Source: Firmicutes bacterium UBA3920
GTDB lineage: Bacteria; Bacillota; Clostridia; Caldicoprobacterales; Xylanivirgaceae
Assembly: GCA_002386065.1 (NCBI GenBank)
Contig: DGES01000026.1
Coordinates: 27,272-91,271 of the forward strand
Direction: 5' to 3'
DNA: 64,000 bases
The first letter of the stretch is position 1. Each line of letters begins with the position of its first letter. Position numbers and translations under genes: made by a program. Shown here one piece after another: positions 10,826 through 19,270 of this stretch. Below the pieces are notes generated by a model. It worked only from the letters and a program-made list of their open reading frames with translations. It was not told the DNA's origin and searched no databases.

Positions 10826-11713
10826 TTAAGTGCTAGATGCTTGTCTTATAAGCTCTTTAAGTTCGTCAGCATTAAAATTATATTTTTTATTACAGTAATG
10901 ACATACTAATTCGGCTTTACCATCATTTTTTAATATATCTTCTAATTCTTCCTTACCAAGACTTATAAGAACAGATTCTAAGCGCTTTCTATTACAATCA
11001 CATTTAAACAATACATCTAGATATTGATTGATTTTTAACCCATATTCTCCTATAATGTCTTCCAGTATATTCTCTGGTGTCTTGCCATTTGCTATTTGAG
11101 TAGAAACCGGAGTTGTTTTTGATAATTTCTTTTCTATATCCTCTATAAGTTCATCAGGCGCACCAGGCATAGGCTGTATTATAAAGCCACCAGATGCTTT
11201 TATGCTTAGATCAGGATTTACCAAAACTCCTAAAGCAGTAGCAGAAGGTTGCTGTTCTGATACAGCAAAATAATATGTTATGTCTTCAGCTATTTCTCCC
11301 GTTACAATATCAACCTGTCCTATGTAAGGCTCTTTCAATTTATAATCCTTTATTACAGTCAATTTTCCATTCGTGCCTACTGCACCTGCAACATCAAGTT
11401 TTCCTTCAGAATTTAATGGTAAGTCGACAAAGGGATTATCCACATATCCTTTTACCATACCTTTTGCATTTGCCACAACTACTATACTCCCAATGGGACC
11501 TCCTCCCTTTATTATAATAGATAGGGTATCTCTTTCATTCTTTAGATCTATCGCCATCATAGATGCAGCAGTCATAGTCCGTCCTAGGGCAGCAGAGGCA
11601 ATCGGATATAAATTATGTGTTTTTCGAGCCGTTTCTACCATCTGTGTAGTCTGTGCTGCAAACGCTCTTATATATCCCTCTGCTGCTGTAGCTCTAATTA
11701 TATAATCTTTCAT
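10826..11713 (-). CDS. hslO: Hsp33 redox-regulated chaperone
   Basis: Cytoplasmic holdase chaperone activated by oxidative unfolding. The N-terminal Hsp33 fold is recognisable (RATAAEGYIRAFAAQTT). The C-terminal zinc switch is intact: CDC near residues 235-237 and CHYC about 30 residues later, giving the four cysteines. A GTG at 11725 overlaps the GGGG ribosome site, so the ATG at 11713 is preferred and gives 295 residues, the usual size. Confidence 0.95.
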   Translation of the reverse strand: MKDYIIRATAAEGYIRAFAAQTTQMVETARKTHNLYPIASAALGRTMTAASMMAIDLKNERDTLSIIIKGGGPIGSIVVVANAKGMVKGYVDNPFVDLPLNSEGKLDVAGAVGTNGKLTVIKDYKLKEPYIGQVDIVTGEIAEDITYYFAVSEQQPSATALGVLVNPDLSIKASGGFIIQPMPGAPDELIEDIEKKLSKTTPVSTQIANGKTPENILEDIIGEYGLKINQYLDVLFKCDCNRKRLESVLISLGKEELEDILKNDGKAELVCHYCNKKYNFNADELKELIRQASST

Positions 11714-11741
11714 ATGTTTAAACACCCCAATATTATACTAT

Positions 11742-12443
11742 TTACATTTTTTGCGCAATAAATACCCATCTATGACTATCTATCTTAGGAGAATCAAAAG
11801 TTAAAGGATTAAATACCTGGATGTTTGAAAAACCGGAATTTGCCAAAAAAGTCTTTACATCATTTAAGTTATAGGCGCGTTGATAATGAGTTTCATCAAA
11901 ACGTCTATATCGATATCCTTCTTTTACAAAAAAAGTTAAATCCATACAGCATATATCATCCTGTTCATCAAACGTATTAAACCATATAAAACTTATATCT
12001 TCACTTGCATCTGCCATTATATTATCTTTAAGTACTTTGCTTAATTTATAATAAGAACTAATATCAAATAGTAAAATTCCCTGTCTGTTTAAAAGTTCAT
12101 ATATTTTTTTGAATATAGATAGGAGCTCTATATCTGAAAGAATATAATTAAAACCATCACACATACATGTAATAGCATCAACCGGTCTATGTAATGCCAG
12201 ATTTCGTATATCCTGATGAATAAAAGGAATATCAAGTCCCCTATTTAAAGATTTTTCCTTTGCCACATATAACATATCCTCAGAATTATCTATCCCTATT
12301 ATATTATATCCCTTCTCTGCAAGGAGAACCGTCATATTACCTGTACCACAAGCTATATCAACTACTGTCGATGGTGTATTATTCAATTTTCCAAATATCT
12401 TTTCAATATAATCGACCCATTTATTATATCCGTAATCTTCCAT
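11742..12443 (-). CDS. class I SAM-dependent methyltransferase
   Basis: A small cytoplasmic methyltransferase of the class I fold. The SAM-binding motif I reads VVDIACGTGNMT near residue 28-39 and motif II GIDNSEDML follows. The target is unknown. The first ATG in frame is 12443, but 12 codons upstream (IYNNFAYVYDKL, back to 12479) continue the family's usual beginning MY..FAYVYDKLM, with ATA where ATG is expected and a GAGAGGTG site seven bases before it. The true start may therefore be non-canonical, or the start codon has mutated. The YesL-type gene ends about 20 bases upstream. Confidence 0.8.
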   Translation of the reverse strand: MEDYGYNKWVDYIEKIFGKLNNTPSTVVDIACGTGNMTVLLAEKGYNIIGIDNSEDMLYVAKEKSLNRGLDIPFIHQDIRNLALHRPVDAITCMCDGFNYILSDIELLSIFKKIYELLNRQGILLFDISSYYKLSKVLKDNIMADASEDISFIWFNTFDEQDDICCMDLTFFVKEGYRYRRFDETHYQRAYNLNDVKTFLANSGFSNIQVFNPLTFDSPKIDSHRWVFIAQKM

Positions 12444-12501
12444 TAATTTATCATAGACATAGGCAAAATTATTATATATATCAAATCACCTCTCAATCTA
12501 T

Positions 12502-13410
12502 CTAGTTAATTTGATCATCTATATCATCCTTATTACCGTTGATATTATTTTCTCTACTCTCAGAATTAATATCTTGCCCTAATTTATTATCATCATCTAA
12601 AACAATGTCTTCATCACTCTTAGCACCTTCAATATTCTTATTTAAATATTTATCAAATACCCAATTGGCATAGGATATAGAAATTAACATAGGCAGAGTA
12701 AAACCTATAATAAACATTGGTAAAACATAAAATCTTATTGATAGATAAAAAATTGCCATTGATATTACAAAAATAAATATAGTCCTGGGCAACTCTACAA
12801 TCGTAAATATCAAAGCATTTTTATATATCTGTTTAATTTTTAATTTGTATGTGACGAGCATGGGAAATATGAACATATTCATCATTGCGAATATAATTCC
12901 CATCATCAATATAAAATATCTAGGGATTAGATACCATTTACTATCGGCCACAGCAAGCTGCGTATATACAAACAGGGCTGTATAAAATAGCATTAGAGCT
13001 ACACCGTTTATGAGCATTATTAGAAGACTTTCTTTCCAATTTTCTTTCCACGCATCCTTGAAATCACTAAATATCCAAGCATGTTCGTCTTTAGCCCAGT
13101 TTCGTATTACATAGGTCACTCCAGCAGTAGCTGGACCTGCTATTACTAAGCAAGGTATGAGAATCAAAAAATAGTCTAACCCAAGTACTGCTTCTACATC
13201 AGTATGTGCCATTACAAGCCCTTGCATATATGTCCATAAAATCGTAGGTATCCAAAATATTGAATACATAAGATTTAATTGAATAAGTTTCCAAAACCTT
13301 ACCTTTAATACAGTAAAGAAAAGTTCAAATCGATTATCTGGCATATCTTCTAGTTTTAAATCTGGCTTTCTTGGATCGCCATAATACATTCTATTAAAAA
13401 ACTTACCCAC
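12502..13410 (-). CDS. YesL/DUF624-family membrane protein
   Basis: A 302-residue membrane protein of the YesL (DUF624) family. It has about six transmembrane segments between residues 37 and 235, a family-typical NLMYSIFWIPTI helix, and an acidic hydrophilic tail after residue 255. Function in the family is unknown, though members are often near sugar-utilisation genes. Here it sits directly upstream of a methyltransferase and no sugar genes are near. Confidence 0.75.
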   Translation of the reverse strand: MGKFFNRMYYGDPRKPDLKLEDMPDNRFELFFTVLKVRFWKLIQLNLMYSIFWIPTILWTYMQGLVMAHTDVEAVLGLDYFLILIPCLVIAGPATAGVTYVIRNWAKDEHAWIFSDFKDAWKENWKESLLIMLINGVALMLFYTALFVYTQLAVADSKWYLIPRYFILMMGIIFAMMNMFIFPMLVTYKLKIKQIYKNALIFTIVELPRTIFIFVISMAIFYLSIRFYVLPMFIIGFTLPMLISISYANWVFDKYLNKNIEGAKSDEDIVLDDDNKLGQDINSESRENNINGNKDDIDDQIN

Positions 13411-13517
13411 ATTCAGTCAATCCTTCCCTATTTGAATTTTATTTCACAATAATTATTTAAAATTCATTGCACTACTTATTGTAACAATATTTAGAATATA
13501 GTTCAATAGAAATAAAC

Positions 13518-13651
13518 TTTGAGTTTTTACAAAAAATTAAAACAAAATAAATAAATCCATAAATTACATTGACTTGTAATATTTTTCAACTGTTTGCAAT
13601 GTTGAATACCAAAGTTGTTGACTTATCTATATCTTAGAAAAAAGCAAATAC
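13518..13651. repeat. dispersed intergenic repeat, decayed copy D
   Basis: Read in + orientation this segment aligns by eye along its length with the reverse complement of copy B (53388-53527). It starts TTTGAGTTTTTAC, continues with the ATTGACTTGTAATATTTTT block (ATTGATTTGTAGTGTTTTA in B) and ends GTTGACTTATCTAT (ATTGATTTATCTAT in B). The terminal inverted repeat is mostly lost. It fills the gap between the YesL-type and M20 genes, which holds nothing else I can name. Confidence 0.5.
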
Positions 13652-13664
13652 TAAAAAACAAAAG

Positions 13665-14813
13665 CTAAAATTTTAAAACAATATCCAATAAAGTCTGTAT
13701 ACCTATGAGAAGTATTTCTTCATCAAAATTAAACTTATTACTATGGAGGGGATATACATGTCCATGATTCTTATTTCGTGCTCCAAGTAATATGAGAACA
13801 CCTGGTATTTCCCTTTGATAATAAGAAAAATCTTCTGCTATCATTACTGGCTTAGCATCTACCACTATTTCATCCGATAATATTTTTTTTAGTCTATTTA
13901 CCAATTCATAGTCATTATATACAACTGGATAATATGTTATTTCCTCAAATTTACCCTTTACCCCATGGGAAAGTTCTAATCCTTTTAGTAAATCTTTTAT
14001 ATCTTCTTTTAAAAGATTATATGTTTCATCGTTAAATGTCCTTATTATACCCTCTAAAAGCACATTCTCAGCAAGTACATTTCTTTCCGTACCGCCCTCC
14101 ATATGCCCTATAGAAATAAGTGTAGTCTCTAAAGGATCCACTCGTCTAGTCACGAGACTCTGCAATGCACATACTAAATGACTAGCTGCAACTATGCCAT
14201 CTGCTCCTTTATGAGGCATTGCTCCATGGGAACTCTTGCCCTTTAGATATATATCAAACTCTGCGGTTTGAGCCATTAGTGGACCTGATCTAATACCCAA
14301 TTTCCCCTGTTCTATATGAGGAAAAATATGAAATGCAAATATAGCATCAACTTTCGGCTCTTTTAGTACTCCTGCTTCTATCATGGGAAGGGCACCACCA
14401 GTTGTTTCTTCAGCTGGTTGAAATATAAATACAATATTATGCCTCAATACATCCCTATTAAGTGAGACCCATTCAGCCAGTCCCAACAATATAGCCATAT
14501 GACCATCATGACCACATGCATGCATTCTTCCTGATATCTTAGAAGAAAAAACAAGTCCACTCTTTTCTTCTATTGCTAAAGCATCCATGTCTGCTCTAAA
14601 AGCAAGAGTGGATATAGAATTTTTTGCATATATTACTCCTTTTACCCCTCCAGATAAAGTTTCTATCTTATGAAAATTAAGTCTTTCAAGTTCATTTATT
14701 ATATACTCTCGTGTCTTTTCTACATCAAAATCTAATTCAGGGTACTGATGAAACCACCTTCTATGTTTTACAACCCTATCTTTTAAAACATATACATCAT
14801 CTCTTATATTCAT
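13665..14813 (-). CDS. M20-family metallo-amidohydrolase
   Basis: A 382-residue cytoplasmic di-zinc amidohydrolase of the M20D/HipO type. Metal ligands are visible in HACGHDGH (near residues 97-104), PAEE (near 131-134), HIFPH (near 161-165) and the C-terminal LHSNKF. The dimerisation insert is present (SSHGAMPHKGADG). Relatives hydrolyse N-acyl amino acids, including N-acetyl-diaminopimelate. The divergent lysine operon next to it makes the latter tempting but unproven. No dapD/dapH homologue is in the window. Confidence 0.85.
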   Translation of the reverse strand: MNIRDDVYVLKDRVVKHRRWFHQYPELDFDVEKTREYIINELERLNFHKIETLSGGVKGVIYAKNSISTLAFRADMDALAIEEKSGLVFSSKISGRMHACGHDGHMAILLGLAEWVSLNRDVLRHNIVFIFQPAEETTGGALPMIEAGVLKEPKVDAIFAFHIFPHIEQGKLGIRSGPLMAQTAEFDIYLKGKSSHGAMPHKGADGIVAASHLVCALQSLVTRRVDPLETTLISIGHMEGGTERNVLAENVLLEGIIRTFNDETYNLLKEDIKDLLKGLELSHGVKGKFEEITYYPVVYNDYELVNRLKKILSDEIVVDAKPVMIAEDFSYYQREIPGVLILLGARNKNHGHVYPLHSNKFNFDEEILLIGIQTLLDIVLKF

Positions 14814-15044
14814 ACCTTTCTTCCTATCCTTCCTACTTAAAACTGCAAACTGCTATTAATAACCTATATTCAACATAAAATCTTTTTATCCTTTTTAATA
14901 CTACGGATCTACATATTCCAAATTGTATTAATATTAGAATAACCAAGTTAGTGTATAATTTTCGTGGGCAATTGATTTTCAGGAAGAAAAAGGTGCCAAT
15001 AAAAACTTGACACACATGAATAACCAATTGCTAGTTTAAAATTT

Positions 15045-15073
15045 TTGACATATACAATCTCGAGTGATATAAT
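15045..15073 (+). promoter_or_regulatory. sigma-A promoter of the lysine operon
   Basis: TTGACA (15045-15050), 17 bases, TATAAT (15068-15073): both hexamers match the vegetative consensus exactly. It lies about 85 bases upstream of the lysine aptamer. A second weaker TTGACA at 15085-15090 follows. Confidence 0.85.
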
Positions 15074-15157
15074 GGATTAAAGTTTTGACAGAGTTTAATT
15101 GATGTTTATACGTTGATTTTTAATTTAATTAAAAAGAAAAATTAACTATTAAATACT

Positions 15158-15347
15158 AGCAGTCTAGAGGAGCGTTTTTCAAGAGTAGATCAAGCTTTAA
15201 GCTTATGGGGGCTATATAGAAGTTTGATTGAAAGGGGAAAACGCCGAAGGGAGAGAGAACACCCATAACTTTCCCCCTGATCCCTGGGTAAATAACCCTT
15301 GGATTGTCACTAATATTTATTTGTATATTAGTGGAGCGCTGACTGCT
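15158..15347 (+). promoter_or_regulatory. lysine riboswitch (L box) aptamer
   Basis: The lysine-binding leader is recognised from AGAGGAGCG (about 15165-15173), CAAGAGTA, and the late core element GAAAGGGGAAAACGCCGAAG. The P1 helix closes perfectly, AGCAGTC (15158-15164) with GACTGCT (15341-15347). An intrinsic terminator follows and asd is the first gene downstream, so lysine binding should stop transcription of asd-dapA-dapB. Confidence 0.95.
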
Positions 15348-15394
15348 TTCGGCTACAAAGATTAATTTACTTGTGTAGATATATAGTAGTGCGG

Positions 15395-15424
15395 AAGCGG
15401 CTGGCTCATTCAGCCGCTTTTCTA
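15395..15424 (+). terminator. riboswitch expression-platform terminator
   Basis: AAGCGGCTG and CAGCCGCTT form a 9-bp stem with an 8-base loop and a T-run. It sits between the lysine aptamer and asd. Confidence 0.9.
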
Positions 15425-15513
15425 ATCTATGATGAAAAATAGGCGCATATTTGATTATCTACACATAACATGACAATATAAGTTGAAAAAATCTTTTACT
15501 GGGAGGAAAAACT

Positions 15514-16515
15514 ATGAAAAAATATAACTTAGCTATTGTAGGAGCTACCGGTATGGTAGGTAGGAAGTTTTTAGAAATATTAGAGGAACGAGACTTACCT
15601 ATAGATAAATATTATCTATTTGCATCAGCCCGTTCAGCAGGAAAAAAAATCAAATTTATGGGTAAGGAGCATACAATAGAAGAACTAAATGAAACCTGTT
15701 TTGATGACAAAAATATAGATATTGCGTTGTTTTCAGCTGGTGGTTCAGTAAGTGAAGTTTATGCTCCCATTGCAGCAAAAAAAGGAATAGTTGTAATAGA
15801 TAATAGTAGTGCATGGCGTATGCATGAGGATGTCCCACTTGTAATACCTGAAGTAAATCCTGAAGATATATTAAAACACAAGGGAATAATTGCAAACCCT
15901 AATTGCTCTACTATCCAAGCAGTGGTAGTTTTGAAGCCACTACATGATCGATATAAAATTAAAAGGGTCATATATTCAACTTATCAAGCCGTATCCGGCG
16001 CCGGCGTAGCAGGCTATAATGATCTTAAAAGAGGTATGGATGGGAAAACTCCTAAAAAGTTTCCCCATGCTATATTTTCCAATTGTATACCTCATATTGA
16101 TGACTTCTTGGATAATGGATATACAAAAGAAGAAATGAAGATGATAAATGAAACATGTAAAATTTTGCACGACAAAGACATCAAAATAACTGCTACCACT
16201 GTAAGAGTTCCAGTATTTAATTGTCACAGTGAATCAATAAATATCGAATTTGAGAGGAGTTTTGATATAGACGAATTAAAGGATACCCTCTCACAAGCCC
16301 CAGGAATTGTGGTACAAGATGATCCTGATAACGCTATCTATCCCATGCCCTCAAATGTAGAAGGAAAAGATCAAGTCTATGTGGGAAGAATAAGAAGAGA
16401 TTACAGTGTGGAAAATGGTGTAAATCTATGGGTAGTAGCAGATAATATCAGAAAAGGTGCTGCTACTAATACTATTCAAATTGCAGAAAAACTTATTGAA
16501 TACTTAGAGAACTAA
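15514..16515 (+). CDS. asd: aspartate-semialdehyde dehydrogenase
   Basis: Reduces aspartyl phosphate to aspartate semialdehyde, the branch point to lysine/diaminopimelate, threonine and methionine. The NADP-binding GATGMVG motif is at about residues 10-16, and the catalytic cysteine lies in NPNCSTIQ (about 129-136). At 333 residues the length is standard. The start has GGGAGG nine bases upstream. It is the first gene after the lysine riboswitch; dapA and dapB follow. No aspartokinase gene is in the window. Confidence 0.97.
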   Translation: MKKYNLAIVGATGMVGRKFLEILEERDLPIDKYYLFASARSAGKKIKFMGKEHTIEELNETCFDDKNIDIALFSAGGSVSEVYAPIAAKKGIVVIDNSSAWRMHEDVPLVIPEVNPEDILKHKGIIANPNCSTIQAVVVLKPLHDRYKIKRVIYSTYQAVSGAGVAGYNDLKRGMDGKTPKKFPHAIFSNCIPHIDDFLDNGYTKEEMKMINETCKILHDKDIKITATTVRVPVFNCHSESINIEFERSFDIDELKDTLSQAPGIVVQDDPDNAIYPMPSNVEGKDQVYVGRIRRDYSVENGVNLWVVADNIRKGAATNTIQIAEKLIEYLEN

Positions 16516-16544
16516 AAGTATATTAAAGAAAGGTGTGGATTAAT

Positions 16545-17423
16545 ATGAGTATTTTTAAAGGTTCGTGCGTTGCCCTATCAACTCCATTTACTAGTGATGG
16601 CATAAATTACGCCACATTTGGCGAACTTATAGATTTCCAAATTTCAGAAGGTACAGATGCCATATTAGTATGTGGTACTACAGGTGAACCCCCTACTATG
16701 ACATTAAAAGAAAGAAACGAGGCAATCAAATTTGCCGTTGATAGAGTAAATGGTCGAATTCCCGTAATTGCTGGCACCGGTGGTAATAATACAAAAAGTG
16801 TAATAGAAGCTTCCATCGAAGCACAAAAACTAGGTGTAGATGGTTTACTTATAGTAACCCCTTATTATAATAAAACTACCCAAAAAGGACTCATAGCCCA
16901 CTATACTGCAATTGCTGAATCGGTAGAGCTGCCTATTATAATATATAATGTACCTGGCAGAACTGGACTTAACATGACTCCTACTACCTTATACGAATTA
17001 TCGAAAATAGAAAACATAGTAGGCATAAAGGAAGCAAGTGGAAATATATCTCAAGTAGTAGAAATGGCTAGGCTATGCGAAGGTTCAATAGATCTATATT
17101 CAGGTAATGATGATATGGTAGTTCCTCTATTATCAGTAGGTGGAAAAGGTGTCATATCTGTAGTTGCCAATATAGCACCAAAAGACACCCATGAGATGGT
17201 ATATAGCTTCTTAACGGGAAACATTGAGAAAAGCTATAAACTCCAATTTAAACTCAAACCATTGATAGATGCACTATTTCTTGAAGTAAATCCCATTCCA
17301 GTAAAAGCAGCTTTAAATCTCATGGGATTCAAAATGGGCAGTCCGCGTCTTCCACTCATAGAGATATCAGACGATAACTTGAATATATTAAAACAACGTA
17401 TGGAAGAGTATGGGCTCTTATAG
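16545..17423 (+). CDS. dapA: 4-hydroxy-tetrahydrodipicolinate synthase
   Basis: Condenses aspartate semialdehyde and pyruvate in the first committed step to diaminopimelate and lysine. GTTGEPPTM (near 44-52), the catalytic tyrosine in YYNKTTQKG, and the Schiff-base lysine in GIKEASGN (near 160-167) are all present. A GTG at 16533 is possible, but the ATG at 16545 gives the standard 292 residues starting MSIFKGS. Second gene of the lysine operon. Confidence 0.97.
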   Translation: MSIFKGSCVALSTPFTSDGINYATFGELIDFQISEGTDAILVCGTTGEPPTMTLKERNEAIKFAVDRVNGRIPVIAGTGGNNTKSVIEASIEAQKLGVDGLLIVTPYYNKTTQKGLIAHYTAIAESVELPIIIYNVPGRTGLNMTPTTLYELSKIENIVGIKEASGNISQVVEMARLCEGSIDLYSGNDDMVVPLLSVGGKGVISVVANIAPKDTHEMVYSFLTGNIEKSYKLQFKLKPLIDALFLEVNPIPVKAALNLMGFKMGSPRLPLIEISDDNLNILKQRMEEYGLL

Positions 17424-17447
17424 AAAATATAAGGAGTGAATATACCA

Positions 17448-18671
17448 ATGATAGATATTATAATACATGGATGTAATGGGACTATGGGACAAGTAGTTGC
17501 CAACACAGCAATATCTGATTCTGATATAAATATTGTAGCAGGTATTGATATGTGTCCTCAAGCTAAGGACAATCCCTTCCCTACTTATGACTCACTAGAC
17601 GAATGTGAAGTCGGCTGTGATGTCATAGTTGATTTTTCTAGACACGATGCAGTGGTGCCTATGTTGAGTATAGCTGCCCAGAAAAAAATTCCAGTAGTGA
17701 TAGCTACAACTGGAATTTCGGACAAAGATAAGTCCTTCATAGAAGAAAAATCGGATGTGATTCCCATATTCATGGCATCCAATATGTCTGTAGGAGTAAA
17801 TCTTATGTATGAACTTATAAGACGTTCTGCTACTGCACTCTCCGATGATTTTGATATTGAAATAATAGAAAAACACCACAATCAAAAGATAGATTCCCCA
17901 AGCGGAACTGCGTATACCATGGCTCACATTATAAACGAAGTTTTTTCAGGGCGTAAACACTTCTCCTATGGAAGACATTCTCAAAATGCCAAACGCTCAA
18001 AAGATGAAATAGGTATACATGCTATAAGAGGAGGTACTATAGTAGGAGAACATAGTGTTTTATTTGCTGGTGTAGATGAAATATTGGAAATCAAACATAC
18101 TGCATACTCAAAACAAATATTTGCAGTCGGCGCCCTAAAAGCAGCTAAGTTTCTTAAAGCTGTTAATAAACCAGGGCTATATGATATGACCGATATGATG
18201 GCCCATGAAAGTTTGGTTACTAGTGTATATACAGAACAAGATATAGCTATGATAACACTAAATAGTTTGCCAAATTCATCTGAAATAATAGCTAAAATAT
18301 TTAAAGCTTTGGGAGAACATAATATAAATATAGATATGATAAGCCAAACTGCCCCAGTAAATAGCAGGATTAACATATCCTTCACTTTACCTGAAGAAGA
18401 TTTAAATAAGGCTATAGAAATAACAGGGCCATTTAATACACAAATACCAGAACTTCGTACTGATGTATTTGCCGAAATATGTAAGATAACAGTGGAAGGA
18501 CTTGGCATGGAAAAATATGCAGGGGTAGCCGGAGATGTATTTAGCACCATGGCTAAGAACAATATCAATATAAAGATAATAACTACTTCTGAGACAAAAA
18601 TATCTTTTATTATTGATGCCGTAGATGAAAGTAAGGCAGTACAAGCCATAAAAGATACATTTAATTTATAG
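17448..18671 (+). CDS. dapB: DapB reductase fused to tandem ACT domains
   Basis: Residues 1 to about 252 are a complete 4-hydroxy-tetrahydrodipicolinate reductase. The NAD(P)-binding HGCNGTMGQ is at 7-15, and the catalytic EKHHNQKIDSPSGTA is near 141-155. A normal DapB ends here. About 150 further residues in the same frame resemble the two ACT repeats of aspartokinase: AMITLNSLPNSSEIIAKIF through INISFTL, then CKITVEGLGMEKYAGVAG through ISFIIDA. ACT domains bind amino acids, so lysine feedback on this step is a reasonable inference. No stop or frameshift separates the parts. GTG 17436 abuts the AAGGAG site; ATG 17448 is preferred. Confidence 0.93.
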   Translation: MIDIIIHGCNGTMGQVVANTAISDSDINIVAGIDMCPQAKDNPFPTYDSLDECEVGCDVIVDFSRHDAVVPMLSIAAQKKIPVVIATTGISDKDKSFIEEKSDVIPIFMASNMSVGVNLMYELIRRSATALSDDFDIEIIEKHHNQKIDSPSGTAYTMAHIINEVFSGRKHFSYGRHSQNAKRSKDEIGIHAIRGGTIVGEHSVLFAGVDEILEIKHTAYSKQIFAVGALKAAKFLKAVNKPGLYDMTDMMAHESLVTSVYTEQDIAMITLNSLPNSSEIIAKIFKALGEHNINIDMISQTAPVNSRINISFTLPEEDLNKAIEITGPFNTQIPELRTDVFAEICKITVEGLGMEKYAGVAGDVFSTMAKNNINIKIITTSETKISFIIDAVDESKAVQAIKDTFNL

Positions 18672-18672
18672 A

Positions 18673-18717
18673 ACAATCGGGTAGGAAGCAGATAAATACC
18701 TGCCTCCTGCCCGATTA
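18673..18717. terminator. bidirectional terminator dapB / cobO
   Basis: AATCGGGTAGGAAGCAG and CTGCCTCCTGCCCGATT form a long, nearly perfect stem with an 8-base loop between the convergent dapB and corrinoid adenosyltransferase genes. The flanks are A/T-rich but without a strict T-run. Confidence 0.7.
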
Positions 18718-18730
18718 AATAAATAAACGG

Positions 18731-19264
18731 TTAAAACTCTATGCCCTTTCTTGCCATCACACCATCGTCTATATAGTGTTTTATTGGTCTCATCTCTGTC
18801 ACTAGATGAGCCTTATCTACTATAGCTTGTGGTGCCCCTCGTCCAGTAAGGACAAGTTCCATATCCTCTGGTTTCTTATCTATTAGATCACATACTTTTT
18901 CTACACTTATAAGTTCGCTGTGTATAAGGGACATTGCTTCATCTATTATTAATATGTCACATTCTCTATTCTTCATTATCTCTTCTATTCGGGTAATGCC
19001 TTCTTTTATATCTGTTATTAATATGGCTTTTTCTTTGTCAGTTAGCTGATGTAAAAATTTACTACTTGCACCATATCTCATTATTTTAAAACTAGGTGCC
19101 AAAGTTTTAGCTGTTTCAAGCTCTCCTGTATGCATTCCTTTGAAAAATTGTATCATTATGACCTTAAGTCCTCTTCCAACTGCACGTACTGCAAGACCTA
19201 GTGCTGCAGTTGTCTTCCCTTTTCCGTCACCAGTATATATCTGTATGTATCCCTTATCCAGCAT
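18731..19264 (-). CDS. cobO: cob(I)alamin/corrinoid adenosyltransferase (CobO/BtuR type)
   Basis: Transfers adenosyl from ATP to cobalt of reduced corrinoids. The family P-loop GDGKGKTT is at residues 12-19, followed by AALGLAVRAVGRGLKVIMIQF. IDEAMS lies in the middle, and the C-terminus shows LTGRGAPQ. Length 177 is normal. It begins 6 bases after the purD stop, so it appears to be the last gene of the purine operon, which is an unusual partner. No other cobalamin genes are in the window. Confidence 0.92.
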   Translation of the reverse strand: MLDKGYIQIYTGDGKGKTTAALGLAVRAVGRGLKVIMIQFFKGMHTGELETAKTLAPSFKIMRYGASSKFLHQLTDKEKAILITDIKEGITRIEEIMKNRECDILIIDEAMSLIHSELISVEKVCDLIDKKPEDMELVLTGRGAPQAIVDKAHLVTEMRPIKHYIDDGVMARKGIEF

Positions 19265-19270
19265 GCAACC

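Noticed and set aside
17981..18676. 231-codon minus strand frame opposite dapB
   Set aside because: It is the antisense of the DapB-ACT gene, has no ribosome site and shows the hydrophobic composition typical of shadow frames.
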